41,783 nt of DNA from CAZYQW01 sp964649825. Its GTDB lineage: Bacteria > Planctomycetota > B15-G4 > JADJEK01. Positions 8,698 to 17,505 of this stretch are shown here, in pieces. Positions within the stretch are counted from its first letter, which is position 1. Each line of letters opens with the position of its first letter. The notes below the pieces were generated by a model. That model did no database searches. It saw nothing but the letters and a program-made list of their open reading frames with translations, and had not been told where the DNA came from. Both the position numbers and the translations under genes were made by a program. Location: the NCBI GenBank assembly GCA_964649825.1, contig CAZYQW010000061.1, positions 1 through 41,783 on the forward strand, written 5' to 3'.

Positions 8698-8991
8698 GAT
8701 TGTTAAGATCTCGTGGGATCCGCCCGGCGAGGAGCCCCCGCCGCCGGCGAAGAAGCCTGCGACGCTGCCGCGGTCGTCGGCCGGGGCGCTCGTGAACGAG
8801 GCGGGGCAGGAACTTGCGGCGGACCACCTCGTCCCGCACGACTCGCCCGGCTTCCCTCGCCCGGGACGGTCGAGGCGATTCCGCCCGAACTGCGGAAGTC
8901 GGGCTAACGATCGCGGGGCTGCGCCGTCTGGCGGTGCGCGCAGCAATGCCGCCGGACACGTCGACTTCACCGGCGGGCATTCTCACTGGGG

Positions 8992-9036
8992 CCGGGAGGC
9001 GGCTCGTTCCCCCCCTCCCTTTCCATCGCCTCCCGG
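8992..9036 (-). terminator. Inverted repeat after the multidomain gene
   Basis: A perfect 10-bp inverted repeat (CCGGGAGGCG with CGCCTCCCGG) around a 25-base pyrimidine-rich loop, about 100 nt past the stop of the 1016-residue gene. It has no T-tract and could be a factor-dependent terminator or have no role. Confidence 0.3.
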
Positions 9037-9133
9037 CTCCTCCTTATATTCATGTATCCATGACCCGTTCACCCGCGGCGGCCGTGCGGCGCGCCGCGGT
9101 GGGTCCGCCGCGCCGAGCGCGCCGGACGAAGGG

Positions 9134-12100
9134 TCACTGGATCGGTATCTCGACCCGCTTCTCTTCGCCCGACGACACCTCGATCCGTTGCTCGCCGCGC
9201 ATCGAGCCGCTCTGCACCGTCACGTGATACCGGCCCGCGCGGAGTCCGGGGAGGAGGACGCTGCTCTCGCCCAGGTGCATCTGCTGTTCCACTTCGCCCG
9301 GGTTCGCCTCGTCATAGTACGAGACGCGGAAGAAGTCGAGCGGCTCATCCTGGTTGTGGCGCGGTGTGATGATGAGCGTGGCGCCGCGGATCGCTTCGAA
9401 GTCGACGTGGTCGTTGCGCTGGCCCTCGAGGACCCGGACGCGGTCCTTCTGCGCCTTCTCGACGCCGCCGCCGCTGATCGAGACCTGGTAGTCGCCGGGC
9501 TCGAGGAAGCGAGCCTCGTACCGGCCGTCCTCGTCGGTCGTGATCACCTCGTCCTCGTTTCCGAACGAGAAGCTCGTCATGCCGCCGCCGGATCCGCCGT
9601 CGTTGACGCGGACCGCAAAAACCGCGTGCGACGTGGTCTGTGATTCCTCGCCGCGTTCGCGGACGGGAGCGACCTCGATCGTGACGTCCGCGAGCGGGTC
9701 GCCGGAGTCTTCGTCGGTCACGCGCCCCGCGATCACGCCGGTCGGAAGGTTGATCGTCTCGTGCACCTTCTCGCGCGCGCGGACCTCGACGTCCCGCTCG
9801 ACCGGGATGGCGGCGCCGCGGGCGCGAACCTTCATCGTGTAGGAGGCCGGCTCGACGTCGTTCATCTGGAACTCCCCGCGTGAGTCGGTCTTGGTGCTCG
9901 GGCCTCCGAACGGGAACCTCTCGCCCTTCTTCGCGAGCGAGACCGACGCCGCAGCCAGCGGCCGACCCGCCTCGGTGACGAGCCCGGACACCGTGCCGGC
10001 GGGGGGGAGGTGGAGATCGATCGTCGCGGTCTCTCCCGCCTCGATCGAGACCGGCGTCCCTTTCTTCGCCCCGCCGTCGAGGCTCATGAAGACCATTCCC
10101 ATCGCGCCGCTCTCGGTCGGCGCGAAGAGCTCGGCCCGGTACGGACCCGGCACGATTCCACGGATCTCGTACGTCCCGTCCAACGCGGTCTCGGCGCGGT
10201 AGGCGCCTTCGCCGGGCCAGCCTTCGGGGCCCGCGTCGAACGTCTCGACCATCGTTCCGCGATCCCCGACCGCGTCCGCGTGGAGCCGCACGGTCGCGGC
10301 GGAAAGCGGGTTTCCGTCGGCGTCGTACGCGGTTCCGGTCAGGCCGCCGCCTTCGCGCAGCTCCACCTCGATGCCATCGACCTGCTCGGCTTCGACCAGC
10401 TCGAGCGCGAGCGGCTCGCTCCGCGCCCAATCGTCATGGTTCGCGGTCAACACGTAGTCGCCCTCGGCGAGCCCGCGGACCGTGAATCGCCCCGCGGCAT
10501 CGGTCGTCGCCCGCTCGGAGTACGACCCCTGGATGACCTCCGGAGCGGCGCCGTCTCCCGCTCTCACCGCGATGCGTCGCTCGAAACGGCCGACGCCTCC
10601 CGCGAACCCACCAACGCGTTCGTTCTTCGCGACGATCACTTGGGCTCCCACGACCGGATCTCCCATCGGATCGAGCACGACGCCCGAGACGGTGATCTCC
10701 GGGACGAGCTCCGCGTCGACGCGCACCAGCGCCTCTGGCGCCACGGCGATCGACGGACGTTCGAAGTCGGTGTAACCGTCCGCCGTGACGTGGACGGTGA
10801 CGTCCTTGGTGGCGATGTTCGTGATGGCGTACAGCCCGACGTCGGGCTCCACGCCGACGAGGTCGGCCACGTCCTTGCCCCGGAGGATTTTCTGCCTCGC
10901 GTCGTCCGCGCCGTGGATCCCAGCCGCGCTCAGGAAGAGGTCGGCCGCGCCGAGCTCGAACTCCGCGATCGATCGCTTCGACTCACGGTCGCGCACGTAG
11001 CCCCAGACGACGCCGCTGCGGTCGAGCACGATCCGCACGTCGGTCGTGCCGGTCTCGGCGCGCTCGGCCTTGCGCACGTAGCCGTCGGAGTGCGCGGTCA
11101 CGTTGTACGTGCCCGTCTTCAAGCCGCCGATCTCGAACCGCCCGCCCGCGTCCGTCGACACCGTGCGGTCCTTTCCGAGCTCGCTCGTGAACGAGCCGTC
11201 GCTGAGATCGATCACCGTCTCCATGACCGAGACGCGGGCGTCGGCCACCGGAGCTCCGTTTCGATCGACGACGCTGCCGGCGAGCATGAACCCTTCGCTG
11301 AGCTCGATCTTCACGTCGCTGGTGATCCCTCCGCGCTCGATCGTGATGTCGCGCAGCGACTGGCGCGTGTAGCCGTCCTTGTCCGCGATCGCGATCGCCT
11401 CTCCGGGCGGAAGGCCGTCGATGCGGAAGAAGCCGGATCCGTCGGTGGTCGCCGTCCGCGCGCCCTCGCCCGAGGCGAGGCCGCCCAGCACGAAGAGCCC
11501 GGCGCCGGAGGAGCTCGCGTCCGGCTTGGTCCAGGCGCGGACGTTCGCCCCGCGGATGCCGTTGCCGCGCTCGTCGAGGACGTACCCGGTCAGCGAGCCT
11601 CCCAAGGTAGCGACGAGGTCGCCGAGCGCGAGCTCGCCCTCCTTCTGGTCGGGAAGCGGACGCGTCACGTCACAGAGCGCGCCGGGTCGCGCGCGAACGC
11701 TCAAGAGCTTCGCGTGCTGGACGTCGTCGAAGGAGAAGCGGCCGTCGCTGCCCGTCTTTACCCGCTGCGAGCGGGCCCAACGGACCTTCTCGTGATCCTC
11801 GTCGTGGTCGGCGAGGACGCCGATGCGTCCGATCGACGGGCCGAGCCGGACGTCGACGTTCGCGAGCGGCCGTCCTCCCTCGTCGACCACGCGCCCGGTC
11901 ACGCGAAGGCCGGAGTCGCCGTCCTCGTCACCGTCCGCCGCGGCGCGGGCCGAGTCGTGCGCCGGCGTCGCTCCCGATTCGGCCACGGCGCGGGTCGGCC
12001 CGTCTGCTTCGGCGCCGATCGATGGACCGGTCGCCGGCGCGCCGTCGTCGCGCTCGAGCTCGTTCGCCGCCGCGGTCGACCCGGGCGTGGCGTCCAGGGC

Positions 12101-12184
12101 GTCGTCGCCCTCCGACATCAAGAAGAACGCCGTCGCGCCGACGATGAGGACCAGTAGCGCGATCAGTCCGCGTGTAGACGACAT
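9134..12184 (-). CDS. Membrane-anchored protein with about eight carboxypeptidase-regulatory-like domains
   Basis: 1016 residues. A single N-terminal membrane segment (residues 5-24) is followed by an acidic, Ala-rich linker to about residue 95. The rest is a row of beta-sandwich units of roughly 80-110 residues. Each begins like GxVxDxxGxPLAxAxV and ends like TDxxGRFxIxGLxxGxY, as in carboxypeptidase-regulatory or Cna-B-like domains. I count seven or eight, plus a diverged last one. No enzyme domain is visible. Such proteins are common in planctomycetes and may be structural or adhesive in the envelope; that role is inference. GAGGAG 9 nt before ATG fixes the start well downstream of the longest open frame. 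The gene is alone; 216 nt separate it from nnrE. Confidence 0.85.
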   Translation of the reverse strand: MSSTRGLIALLVLIVGATAFFLMSEGDDALDATPGSTAAANELERDDGAPATGPSIGAEADGPTRAVAESGATPAHDSARAAADGDEDGDSGLRVTGRVVDEGGRPLANVDVRLGPSIGRIGVLADHDEDHEKVRWARSQRVKTGSDGRFSFDDVQHAKLLSVRARPGALCDVTRPLPDQKEGELALGDLVATLGGSLTGYVLDERGNGIRGANVRAWTKPDASSSGAGLFVLGGLASGEGARTATTDGSGFFRIDGLPPGEAIAIADKDGYTRQSLRDITIERGGITSDVKIELSEGFMLAGSVVDRNGAPVADARVSVMETVIDLSDGSFTSELGKDRTVSTDAGGRFEIGGLKTGTYNVTAHSDGYVRKAERAETGTTDVRIVLDRSGVVWGYVRDRESKRSIAEFELGAADLFLSAAGIHGADDARQKILRGKDVADLVGVEPDVGLYAITNIATKDVTVHVTADGYTDFERPSIAVAPEALVRVDAELVPEITVSGVVLDPMGDPVVGAQVIVAKNERVGGFAGGVGRFERRIAVRAGDGAAPEVIQGSYSERATTDAAGRFTVRGLAEGDYVLTANHDDWARSEPLALELVEAEQVDGIEVELREGGGLTGTAYDADGNPLSAATVRLHADAVGDRGTMVETFDAGPEGWPGEGAYRAETALDGTYEIRGIVPGPYRAELFAPTESGAMGMVFMSLDGGAKKGTPVSIEAGETATIDLHLPPAGTVSGLVTEAGRPLAAASVSLAKKGERFPFGGPSTKTDSRGEFQMNDVEPASYTMKVRARGAAIPVERDVEVRAREKVHETINLPTGVIAGRVTDEDSGDPLADVTIEVAPVRERGEESQTTSHAVFAVRVNDGGSGGGMTSFSFGNEDEVITTDEDGRYEARFLEPGDYQVSISGGGVEKAQKDRVRVLEGQRNDHVDFEAIRGATLIITPRHNQDEPLDFFRVSYYDEANPGEVEQQMHLGESSVLLPGLRAGRYHVTVQSGSMRGEQRIEVSSGEEKRVEIPIQ

Positions 12185-12400
12185 GGATTCACTCCTCGCA
12201 ATGTTCCGTTCGACGTGCGGGGCTCGCAGGGGAACGCTTGTCCGCTCGGGATTAGCACGCTCCGTGCCCCGTCCAGACCTCGGCGAACCCGCGCGATCGA
12301 GCCGCTTTCGCAAGGTACGCGCGTCGCACGACGTCGAACCCACCCCAAATGAGGTCGGGCGAGAGGAGATGAGGCGCGGGTGATCTCGCGGGCGACGCGC

Positions 12401-13075
12401 TCATGCGCCCGCGTCCACTCCGATCCGCCCCGCTGGGAAGCCGATCGAGGCGACCTCGACGATGCCGCAGTGCATCGGCCCGTGTCCGCGCGTGAAGCCG
12501 GCCTTCGAGCGAACGAACGTGACGGTGACCGTCGCACGAACGGCGCTACCGAGAATTTCGCCGGTGTCGCAGTCGAGCCCCGATGGGAGGTCGACGGCGA
12601 GAACCGGCACGCCGCTTCGCACCACGGCGTCGATCACGGCGCGCGGGAGGCCCTCCACCGGCCGGGAGAGTCCGGTTCCGAAGAGGGCGTCGACGACCAG
12701 CGGCTCGGGGTCCGCGGCGAGGGCCTCGGCCAGGTCGTCGGCCGACGCCACGATCCGCGTCGGTTCGCCGAGCGCCTCCCAGCGCCGCGCGTTCTTCTCG
12801 GCGTCGCCGGCGAGCCGACCGCGCTCGCCGACGAGCCAGACCTCGACCGCGATCTCGTCGAGGAGGTGACGCGCGGCCACGTAGCCGTCGCCGCCGTTGT
12901 TTCCTGGTCCTGCGACCACGACGACGCGCCGCCGCCCGAGCTCGCTCGCGAGCCGCAGGACGGAACGGGCCACGTGCGCGCCCGCGTTCTCCATCAGCAC
13001 GTCGCCGGGGATCTCGAGCCGTTCCTGCGCCGCCCGGTCGATGGCGCGCGACGTCTCGCGCGTGAGTTCGGTCAT
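12401..13075 (-). CDS. nnrE: NAD(P)H-hydrate epimerase (YjeF N-terminal domain only)
   Basis: 224 residues, a full YjeF_N domain. The family start LTRETSRAIDRAA is at residues 4-16, the LMENAG stretch near 27, the nucleotide-binding loop GPGNNGGDG at 56-64, then DALFGTGL and VDLPSGLD, which carries the catalytic Asp. It epimerises damaged NAD(P)HX for repair by the ADP/ATP-dependent dehydratase NnrD. The NnrD domain, often fused, is absent and no separate copy is in the window. ATG at 13075 is chosen because it matches the usual family N-terminus; a start 12 codons upstream is possible. It is divergent from the epimerase gene at 13172 with a 96-nt shared promoter gap. Confidence 0.92.
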   Translation of the reverse strand: MTELTRETSRAIDRAAQERLEIPGDVLMENAGAHVARSVLRLASELGRRRVVVVAGPGNNGGDGYVAARHLLDEIAVEVWLVGERGRLAGDAEKNARRWEALGEPTRIVASADDLAEALAADPEPLVVDALFGTGLSRPVEGLPRAVIDAVVRSGVPVLAVDLPSGLDCDTGEILGSAVRATVTVTFVRSKAGFTRGHGPMHCGIVEVASIGFPAGRIGVDAGA

Positions 13076-13159
13076 GCGCGCCAGGATATCGCGGCTCGCG
13101 TCCGGTAGCATGCCCGGTTCGCGCGCGATGCGACAGCACGCGATCGACACGTTCGACAC

Positions 13160-13164
13160 GGAGG
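13160..13164 (+). promoter_or_regulatory. Ribosome binding site that decides a TTG start
   Basis: GGAGG 7 nt before TTG at 13172. There is no ATG or GTG nearby at the family's N-terminus, so this site supports TTG as the start codon. Confidence 0.75.
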
Positions 13165-13171
13165 ACCGACG

Positions 13172-13579
13172 TTGACCGCGAGGATCGAGCATCTCGGCGT
13201 GGCAGTGCCCTCGCTCGACGAGGGATTGAAGCTGTATCGCGATCTCCTCGGGTTCGAGCTCGAGTTCGAGGAAGAGGTCTCGACCGAGAAGGTCCGCGTC
13301 GCCGGATTGAAGGCGGGGGACACGACGATCGAGCTGCTCGAGCCGACGTCCGACCAGAGCGCGATCGCCAGGTACCTCGACAGGAAAGGCCCGGGGCTTC
13401 ATCACATCGCGATCGAGGTCGATGAGATCGACGAGCTGCTGCCGCGGTTGAAGGCGGCGGGCGTCCGATTGATCGACGAGACCCCCCGGCCCGGCGCGCG
13501 CGGGACCAAGGTAGCGTTCGTCCATCCCAAGGGGGCGCTCGGGGTCCTGATCGAACTCGTCGAACATCCACGGCGATGA
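13172..13579 (+). CDS. mce: Methylmalonyl-CoA epimerase
   Basis: 135 residues, the usual length. This is a vicinal-oxygen-chelate (glyoxalase) fold with two halves. IEHLGVAVPSLDEGLKLYRDLLGFE opens the first; GLHHIAIEVDEIDELLPRLKAAGVRLIDE opens the second. Metal ligands fit His7, His78 and a Glu near the C-terminus in LIELVEH. The KVAFVHPK stretch is typical of the family. It converts (S)- to (R)-methylmalonyl-CoA in propionate and branched-chain degradation. It begins with TTG. It overlaps the next gene by 4 nt (ATGA). No mutase gene is in the window. Confidence 0.92.
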   Translation: MTARIEHLGVAVPSLDEGLKLYRDLLGFELEFEEEVSTEKVRVAGLKAGDTTIELLEPTSDQSAIARYLDRKGPGLHHIAIEVDEIDELLPRLKAAGVRLIDETPRPGARGTKVAFVHPKGALGVLIELVEHPRR

Positions 13580-14376
13580 TCCCGTTCCGCGGACCCGACC
13601 TTCCCGCGACCGCTCAGGCCCTCGAGCGTTCGGTCGCGGCCGAGCTCGAGCGCTGGTTCGTGCTCGCCCCTGATCGCAGGGTCGCCCAGGTGGAGGACGA
13701 GAGCTTCCCGCGGCTGCGCGAGCTGCGCGTCGATCTGCGCGACGCGCGGCTCTTGGGCGATCCGGCGGCCGCCGTGCCGCGCGACGTGCGGGGCACCGGC
13801 GTCTTTATCGAGGCGATCCAGCTCCACGTCGACGCCGCGCCGATCGTGGTCACCGGGCATCGAGTCGCGTTTCGATTCGGCGCGCGTGACGTCCGGCTCG
13901 AGGCCGCGGTCGCGGCGGACGGCCGTGCGCTGCTCCGCCCGATCGGCGGGACCGGGGACGTCTTCGGATCGATCGGGCGCCGCGACCTGGAGGGGCTCGT
14001 CCGGAGCGTCATCGAGCCGTACGCGCGGGCCAAGGGGGTGACCGTGGAGGCCGTCTCGATCGAGCTCACGCAAAGCGGCGAGCGCGGGGTCCGGATCAGC
14101 TCGCGGGTCCGCGTGAAGAAGATCCTCGCCGCCGAGATCGTCGTCGATGCCGCGGTCGTGGTGGACGACGCGCTCGACCTCGTCGTTCAGGAAGTGCGCG
14201 CTCGGGGGGAAGGCATGATCGGGGCCCTGCTCGGCGGCGCGCTCGGCCAGATGGCGGGCCGGCTCTCCGGCCGCCGGATCCCGCTCACCGCGCTCCCGAT
14301 CGGCTCCCTCCGCCTCGACTCCGTCCGGCTCGACGTCCGCGACGGGATCGCGGCCTTCGCCACGTTCGGCGGCTGA
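13576..14376 (+). CDS. Hypothetical protein coupled to methylmalonyl-CoA epimerase
   Basis: 266 residues, not recognised. There is no signal peptide or clear membrane helix, but a Gly/Ala-rich stretch (GMIGALLGGALGQMAGRL, about 214-231) could be membrane-active. Most of the rest alternates charged and aliphatic residues, as in beta-strands, with recurring VxLxVxxAxV patterns. It vaguely recalls DUF2993/LmeA-type lipid-binding proteins, but I would not assign that. The start overlaps the stop of mce (ATGA), so the two are co-translated. Base composition is like its neighbours. Confidence 0.75.
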   Translation: MIPFRGPDLPATAQALERSVAAELERWFVLAPDRRVAQVEDESFPRLRELRVDLRDARLLGDPAAAVPRDVRGTGVFIEAIQLHVDAAPIVVTGHRVAFRFGARDVRLEAAVAADGRALLRPIGGTGDVFGSIGRRDLEGLVRSVIEPYARAKGVTVEAVSIELTQSGERGVRISSRVRVKKILAAEIVVDAAVVVDDALDLVVQEVRARGEGMIGALLGGALGQMAGRLSGRRIPLTALPIGSLRLDSVRLDVRDGIAAFATFGG

Positions 14377-14452
14377 CGAAAACCCGCCTCGCCGTCGTCG
14401 CGGCCGCCAAGGATCGAATACTCTCTCTTGCGAGATCCGAACGACACGAGCC

Positions 14453-15718
14453 ATGAGCTGCCACCGACTCCCGATCCTGATCGTCCTTGCCGTCGCCCTC
14501 CCCGCCGGGTGCGCGAAGAAAGAGCCGCCGGCGGTCGTCTCCAACGAGCCGCCGGAGGGGAGGTGGCGGGCCGCGCGTTCCCTCGATCCGGATCTCGACG
14601 CGAAGATCGCCGAGCTGGAGTCGGTCGCCTACGTCAGCGGCTCGCGACCCGCCTCGAACCGCCTCGGCATCACGGTCGACGCGAAGGATCGCACCTACCC
14701 CGGCCTGAACCTGTACACCTCCGGCCATGCGCCGGTCGCCATCCTCATGGACATGTCCGGGAAGAAGCTCCACACGTGGGAGTGCGAGTTCGATCGCGCG
14801 CTGCCCGACTATCCGACCGAGAGGTACGAGAAGTCGCACTTCCGGCGCTACTTCCGCCGAGTGCATCTGTTCCCGAACGGCGACCTGCTCGTGATCTTCG
14901 AGGGCCACGCGCTGATCAAACTGTCGAAGGACTCGGACGTGCTCTGGACGTACGCCGGCAAGGCGCACCACGACCTCGAGGTCGCCGACGACGGCCGCAT
15001 CTTCGTGCTCACGCGCACCGCGCATCTGAACGGGCGCGTGAACCCGCGCGAACCGATCCTCGAGGACTTCATCGCGGTGCTGAGCGCGGACGGGAAGGAG
15101 CTGGAGCGGGTGTCGGTGCTCGAGTGCTTCGAGAGCTCGGGCTTCGCGAACTCGCTCGCTCGCATGCCGAGAAGCGGCGACGTCCTGCACACGAATACGA
15201 TCGAGCTCCTCGACGGTTCGCTTGCCGATCGCGTGCCCGCGTTCGCGGCCGGGAACCTCCTGATCTCCGTGCTGAAGACGAACACCATCGCCGTCGTCGA
15301 CCTCGCCGAGAAGAAGGTCGTATGGGCGGCCAACGGGTCGTGGGTCGGCCAGCACCAGCCGACGGTGCTCGAGAGCGGCCGTCTCCTGCTGTTCGACAAC
15401 AAGGGCGACGGGTCGGGCTTCGGGAAGTCGCGCGTCCTCGAGCTCGATCCGTCGAGCGCGGACATCCTCTGGAGCTACACCGGCGCCGCCGACGCGCCGC
15501 TCGAGACCGACACGTGCGGGACGGCCGAGCGGTTGAAGAACGGCAACACGCTGATCACCGAGTCCGACAACGGCCGCGCCCTCGAGATCGCCCCGGACGG
15601 CGAGATCGTGTGGGAGTTCCTCAGCCCGCACCGCGCGGGGCCGGGTGGCAGACTGATCGCGACGCTGTTCGAGGTGATTCGGCTGCCCGATGGGTTCCCG
15701 GTCGATTGGATGGATTGA
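14453..15718 (+). CDS. Arylsulfotransferase-like lipoprotein
   Basis: 421 residues. Signal peptide with AGC at residues 18-20, a likely lipid-modified Cys although Pro stands where the lipobox usually has Leu. The mature part is a beta-propeller of the arylsulfotransferase (ASST) type, with repeated blocks such as GDLLVIFEGHALIKL, VLWTYAGKAHHDLEVADDGR, VVWAANGSWVGQHQP and GNTLITESDNGRALEI. The His-rich HHDLEV block is where the catalytic His of true ASSTs is expected. Members move sulfate from phenolic esters or have lost catalysis; the substrate is unknown. It sits 76 nt after the unknown gene. Base use is normal for the window. Confidence 0.8.
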   Translation: MSCHRLPILIVLAVALPAGCAKKEPPAVVSNEPPEGRWRAARSLDPDLDAKIAELESVAYVSGSRPASNRLGITVDAKDRTYPGLNLYTSGHAPVAILMDMSGKKLHTWECEFDRALPDYPTERYEKSHFRRYFRRVHLFPNGDLLVIFEGHALIKLSKDSDVLWTYAGKAHHDLEVADDGRIFVLTRTAHLNGRVNPREPILEDFIAVLSADGKELERVSVLECFESSGFANSLARMPRSGDVLHTNTIELLDGSLADRVPAFAAGNLLISVLKTNTIAVVDLAEKKVVWAANGSWVGQHQPTVLESGRLLLFDNKGDGSGFGKSRVLELDPSSADILWSYTGAADAPLETDTCGTAERLKNGNTLITESDNGRALEIAPDGEIVWEFLSPHRAGPGGRLIATLFEVIRLPDGFPVDWMD

Positions 15719-15719
15719 A

Positions 15720-15736
15720 CCTCTCCGCAGGAGAGG
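15720..15736. terminator. Hairpin between convergent genes
   Basis: A 7-bp stem (CCTCTCC with GGAGAGG) and 3-base loop directly after the arylsulfotransferase-like stop, in the 127-nt gap facing the rhomboid stop. No T-run. Confidence 0.4.
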
Positions 15737-15845
15737 CTCATCCGGAATTCGAGATTCCCTCGAGGTCGACGGCGAGGTGGCGGATCGTCGCGGCGTCACG
15801 CCGGTCGAGAGCGGCGAGGTGCTCTTCGCTCGGTGACGGCTCGCG

Positions 15846-16661
15846 TCACCAGCGCGACCGATCCGACCACCGATAATGCCCGAACGGCCGGGGAGGCGCG
15901 CGGACGATGACGGGCGGAGGGTTCAGATGATGCTGCCGCCGCAACAGCCACGCCGCACCGAAGCCGGCCGCAAAACCGCCGATGTGGGCCCACCACGCCA
16001 CGCCGCCCGACTCCGCGCCGAGCGAGAACGTGCCCTGGAAGAGCTGCATCAGGAACCAGATGCCGAGGAAGATCGGAGCGGGGATGACGAGGATCTGGAT
16101 GATGACGAAGATCGGAACGAGCGTCAGCACCGTCGCGCGCGGATAGAGGAGGAAGTACGCGCCCATCACCCCGGCGATCGCCCCGCTCGCGCCGATCGTC
16201 GGCACCTCCGAGCCGGGTCCGGTGACGAGGTGGGTCAAGCTCGCGAGGAGTCCGCAGCCGACGTAGAACACGACGTACCCGACGTGGCCGAAGCGATCCT
16301 CGACGTTGTCGCCGAAGATCCAGAGGAACCACATGTTGCCGAGGAAGTGCATCCATCCACCGTGGAGGAAGATGCACGTCAGCAGGGTGAGCCAGCCCGG
16401 CACCGCGGGCGGGGCGGCCGGCCGCGACACCTCGCGGAGCTGCACTCCGAACCGCGTCGGCACCGCCACGACGTCACGGATCTCGATCGGCCGCTCGGAG
16501 TCGAGTACCCGCGCCGGGATCATTCCGTAGCGCTCCACGAGCGACGCGCCGGAGGGATCTTCCCCGAGTTGCGCGAAGAAGACCACCGCGCAGATCGCGA
16601 TGACCGCGTAGTTCACGAACGGGGTGGAGCGGGAGGGGACGTCGTCTTTGAGCGGAATCAC
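15846..16661 (-). CDS. Rhomboid family intramembrane serine protease
   Basis: 271 residues with about six to seven membrane helices. The catalytic motif GASGAIAGVMGAYF puts the nucleophile at Ser159. The partner His is His226 in WWAHIGGFAAGF. The loop region HGGWMHFLGNMWFLWIFGDNVED (residues 100-122) is diagnostic of the family, with the oxyanion His/Asn. It cleaves transmembrane substrates within the inner membrane; none can be inferred here. The insertion of about 50 residues after helix 1 (about 36-88) is usual for bacterial members. It is divergent from the SDR gene, 112 nt apart. Confidence 0.93.
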   Translation of the reverse strand: MIPLKDDVPSRSTPFVNYAVIAICAVVFFAQLGEDPSGASLVERYGMIPARVLDSERPIEIRDVVAVPTRFGVQLREVSRPAAPPAVPGWLTLLTCIFLHGGWMHFLGNMWFLWIFGDNVEDRFGHVGYVVFYVGCGLLASLTHLVTGPGSEVPTIGASGAIAGVMGAYFLLYPRATVLTLVPIFVIIQILVIPAPIFLGIWFLMQLFQGTFSLGAESGGVAWWAHIGGFAAGFGAAWLLRRQHHLNPPPVIVRAPPRPFGHYRWSDRSRW

Positions 16662-16773
16662 CCCCGCAGTGTATCGATGTCGTCCGTGATTCGTAGCCCC
16701 CCGGCTCGCTGCCCTCCCCGGTTCGATCCACCCCGATGCACCACTCCCGCCGCGACCTCTCTATCATCCCGCG

Positions 16774-17505
16774 ATGGACCTCACCGACAAAGTCATCCTC
16801 GTCACCGGCGCCGCCCGTCGCGTCGGCGGCTCGATCGCGCGCGACCTCGCCGCGGCCGGGGCGCACGTCGTCGTCCACTACCGCGAATCCGAGACGGAAG
16901 CGCGCGCCCTGGTCGCCGAGATCCGTGCCGCCGGCGGCGCGGCGTCGGCGCAGCAGGCCGACCTCCTCGATCTCGTCGAGACGCAGCGGATGGTCCGCAA
17001 CGTCGAGGTCGACGTCGGCTACGTCGACGCGCTCGTGAACAACGCGTCCGAGTTCTTCGAGACGCCGCTCTTCACTGCGTCGGACGAGCATTGGGACCGG
17101 CTGCTCGACGTCAACCTGAAGGCGCCGTTCCGGCTCGCGCGCCGCATCGCGTCGACGATGCTGAACCGCGGCCACGGCAAGATCGTGAACATCGCGGACA
17201 TCCACGGCGAGCGACCGTTGAAGGACCACCTCGTCTACTCGGTCTCGAAGGCCGGCTTGTTGATGCTGACTCGCTCGCTCGCGCTCGAGCTCGCCCCGAC
17301 GGTGCAGGTGAACGCGGTCTCGCCCGGCGCCGTCCTCTGGCCCTCGGAGACGACCGAGACCGAGAAGGACGAGATCCGCGGCGCGATTCCCCTCGGCCGC
17401 GAGGGTTCGCCGGACGACGTGGCACGCGCCGTCCGTTTCCTCCTCGAGTCGGACTACGTGACCGGCGACGTCCTGAACGTCGACGGCGGCAGGTTGCTCA
17501 CGTGA
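16774..17505 (+). CDS. Short-chain dehydrogenase/reductase, pteridine-reductase type
   Basis: 243 residues, a classical SDR. The cofactor motif TGAARRVGG (11-19) has the Arg pair seen in NADPH-dependent pteridine reductases (PTR1/FolM) rather than the TGxxxGIG of most SDRs. NNAS is at 89-92. The catalytic pair is Tyr155 and Lys159 (YSVSK), with Asp142 in place of the usual Ser, again as in pteridine reductases. Likely reaction: NADPH reduction of dihydrobiopterin, dihydromonapterin or dihydrofolate. It heads a run of three overlapping genes, with the next gene's GTG overlapping its TGA by 4 nt. Substrate assignment is by motif only. Confidence 0.85.
   Translation: MDLTDKVILVTGAARRVGGSIARDLAAAGAHVVVHYRESETEARALVAEIRAAGGAASAQQADLLDLVETQRMVRNVEVDVGYVDALVNNASEFFETPLFTASDEHWDRLLDVNLKAPFRLARRIASTMLNRGHGKIVNIADIHGERPLKDHLVYSVSKAGLLMLTRSLALELAPTVQVNAVSPGAVLWPSETTETEKDEIRGAIPLGREGSPDDVARAVRFLLESDYVTGDVLNVDGGRLLT

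Larger units (their letters stand above)
8590..9133. other. Intergenic region upstream of pstS
   Basis: 544 nt with no convincing gene. Frames here are Arg/Pro/Ser-rich and match nothing I know. It should hold the pst operon promoter. I see a weak Pho-box-like direct repeat (8680-8697), a 10-bp inverted repeat (8992-9036) and a locally AT-rich spot (about 9041-9057). Confidence 0.5.

Noticed and set aside
8590..9133. Small genes in the region upstream of pstS
   Set aside because: All frames are low-complexity Arg/Pro/Ser, with no ribosome site or family match.
12401..13567. A longer NnrE reading back over the epimerase gene
   Set aside because: The extra residues are antisense to mce and unlike the family; ATG at 13075 matches known N-termini.
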